NCBI RefSeq assembly: GCF_038002965.1
Contig: NZ_JBBOOE010000001.1
Location: 3,639,001 to 3,703,000, forward strand
Direction: 5' to 3'
DNA: 64,000 bases
DNA from: Robertmurraya sp. FSL R5-0851
GTDB taxonomy: Bacteria > Bacillota > Bacilli > Bacillales > Cytobacillaceae
In this document: positions 63,541 through 64,000 of the stretch, piece by piece
How positions within the stretch are numbered: the first letter of the stretch is position 1
How the letters are laid out: every line of letters starts with the position of its first letter
Program-made: the position numbers and the translations under genes
Notes under the pieces: model-generated
Seen by the model: the letters and a program-made list of their open reading frames with translations, nothing else
Databases searched by the model: none
Told to the model about the DNA's origin: nothing

Positions 63541-64000
63541 ATGTTAACAATTGCTTTTGTTGGATTTGGAAATGCGGTAGTTAATTATCATTTACCGTAT
63601 CTTGAAAGAAGAGAGAATATCAAGGTAAAGAGTATTTTTAGGAGAGAAGAAGATCGATTGGGGGATACAGAACGTGAAACTTGGTACCCTTCCATTCAAT
63701 TCACTACCAATTTCCAAGAGGTACTAGATGACCCAGAAATTGAATTAGTTGTTATTTGTACACATGTAGACAGTCATGCTTATTATGCTAAGCTGGCACT
63801 AGAAAATAATAAACATATTCTTGTTGAAAAACCATTTGCATCTAGTGTGGATGAAGCAAAAGAAATCTTTGATCTAGCTAAGTCAAAAGGATTAATTGCC
63901 ATGGCCAATCAAAACAGAAGATTTGATGGGGACTTTTTAACATTGAAAAAGGTAATTGAAAGTGGTGTACTAGGTCAAATCATTGAAATCCAATCTCATT
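63541..64000 (+). CDS. Gfo/Idh/MocA oxidoreductase (cut by the window end)
   Basis: First 153 codons of a plus-strand gene with AAAGGAGAG upstream. Rossmann motif IAFVGFGNAVVNYHLPYL and VEKPFASSVDEA (Lys in EKP) are clear. It resembles YvaA/YulF-type sugar oxidoreductases more than the lgdA or lgdC copies. The catalytic Asp..His part lies beyond the window. Confidence 0.88.
   Translation, partial: MLTIAFVGFGNAVVNYHLPYLERRENIKVKSIFRREEDRLGDTERETWYPSIQFTTNFQEVLDDPEIELVVICTHVDSHAYYAKLALENNKHILVEKPFASSVDEAKEIFDLAKSKGLIAMANQNRRFDGDFLTLKKVIESGVLGQIIEIQSH

Overview
The window looks like chromosome of a low-GC, spore-forming Bacillaceae species. The evidence is spore-coat genes of the CotF type, a CwlO-like NlpC/P60 hydrolase, Gram-positive lipoproteins, strong GGAGG ribosome sites, LacI/CcpA-style operators and TPP, cobalamin and c-di-GMP-I riboswitches. 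The species cannot be fixed from the sequence alone.

Layout. 1-4.4 kb is ordinary chromosome: a DMT permease, an MgtC-like protein, thiC under a TPP riboswitch, and tRNA-Ala(GGC). 4.6-7.8 kb holds an IS110 scar and a spore-coat/alcohol-dehydrogenase cluster. 7.8-31.6 kb is a large carbohydrate-catabolic region. It carries two partly duplicated gene sets resembling the levoglucosan (anhydrosugar) pathway: Gfo/Idh/MocA dehydrogenases and xylose-isomerase-like TIM barrels, with an MFS permease in one set and an ABC sugar importer in the other. Two paralogous LacI repressors sit among them, and repeated TGTAATCGATTACA or TGTAATCGTTTACA operators lie before the operons. 31.7-35.1 kb is a divergent signalling pair: a LytTR response regulator and a hybrid histidine kinase fused in frame to a complete copy of the local sugar-binding protein. 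35.5-37.8 kb has a TerC protein, a CBO0543 membrane protein and a CheY-like regulator behind a c-di-GMP-I riboswitch. 37.8-47 kb is a decay zone around a riboswitch-controlled cobT-bluB fusion; it holds a CD-NTase fragment, a broken antiporter, a group II intron scar, a 1.4-kb IS4-family element with a 9-bp target duplication, a broken CBO0543 gene and an SRAP fragment. 47.1-54 kb is a complete D-allose operon (alsBACEK, a LacI regulator, rpiB) with GGTTAATCGATTAACC operators. 54-56.1 kb is debris again. 56.3-64 kb has an AbrB-type permease, a frameshifted aldo/keto reductase, an MFS exporter, a LysR scar, the NlpC/P60 hydrolase, a cellobiose-type PTS IIC gene cut by one stop codon, and the start of another Gfo/Idh/MocA gene.

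Two structural signals tie the middle together. The last 40 bases of the tRNA-Ala gene that precede its final CA recur in direct orientation at 55999-56038, so about 51.7 kb may be a tRNA-inserted metabolic island, although no integrase is visible. A 310-bp palindromic element with 13-bp terminal inverted repeats is present twice in opposite orientation (38593-38902 and 55514-55823), almost without differences.

The best candidate for something undescribed is the kinase/sugar-binding-protein fusion at 32639-35125. It has a soluble kinase, a receiver that has lost its phosphoacceptor segment, and a normally extracellular sugar-binding domain without a signal peptide. It lies beside a LytTR regulator and the sugar operons from which the binding domain was evidently copied. 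All functional statements are read from sequence motifs and remembered families; no searches were run.
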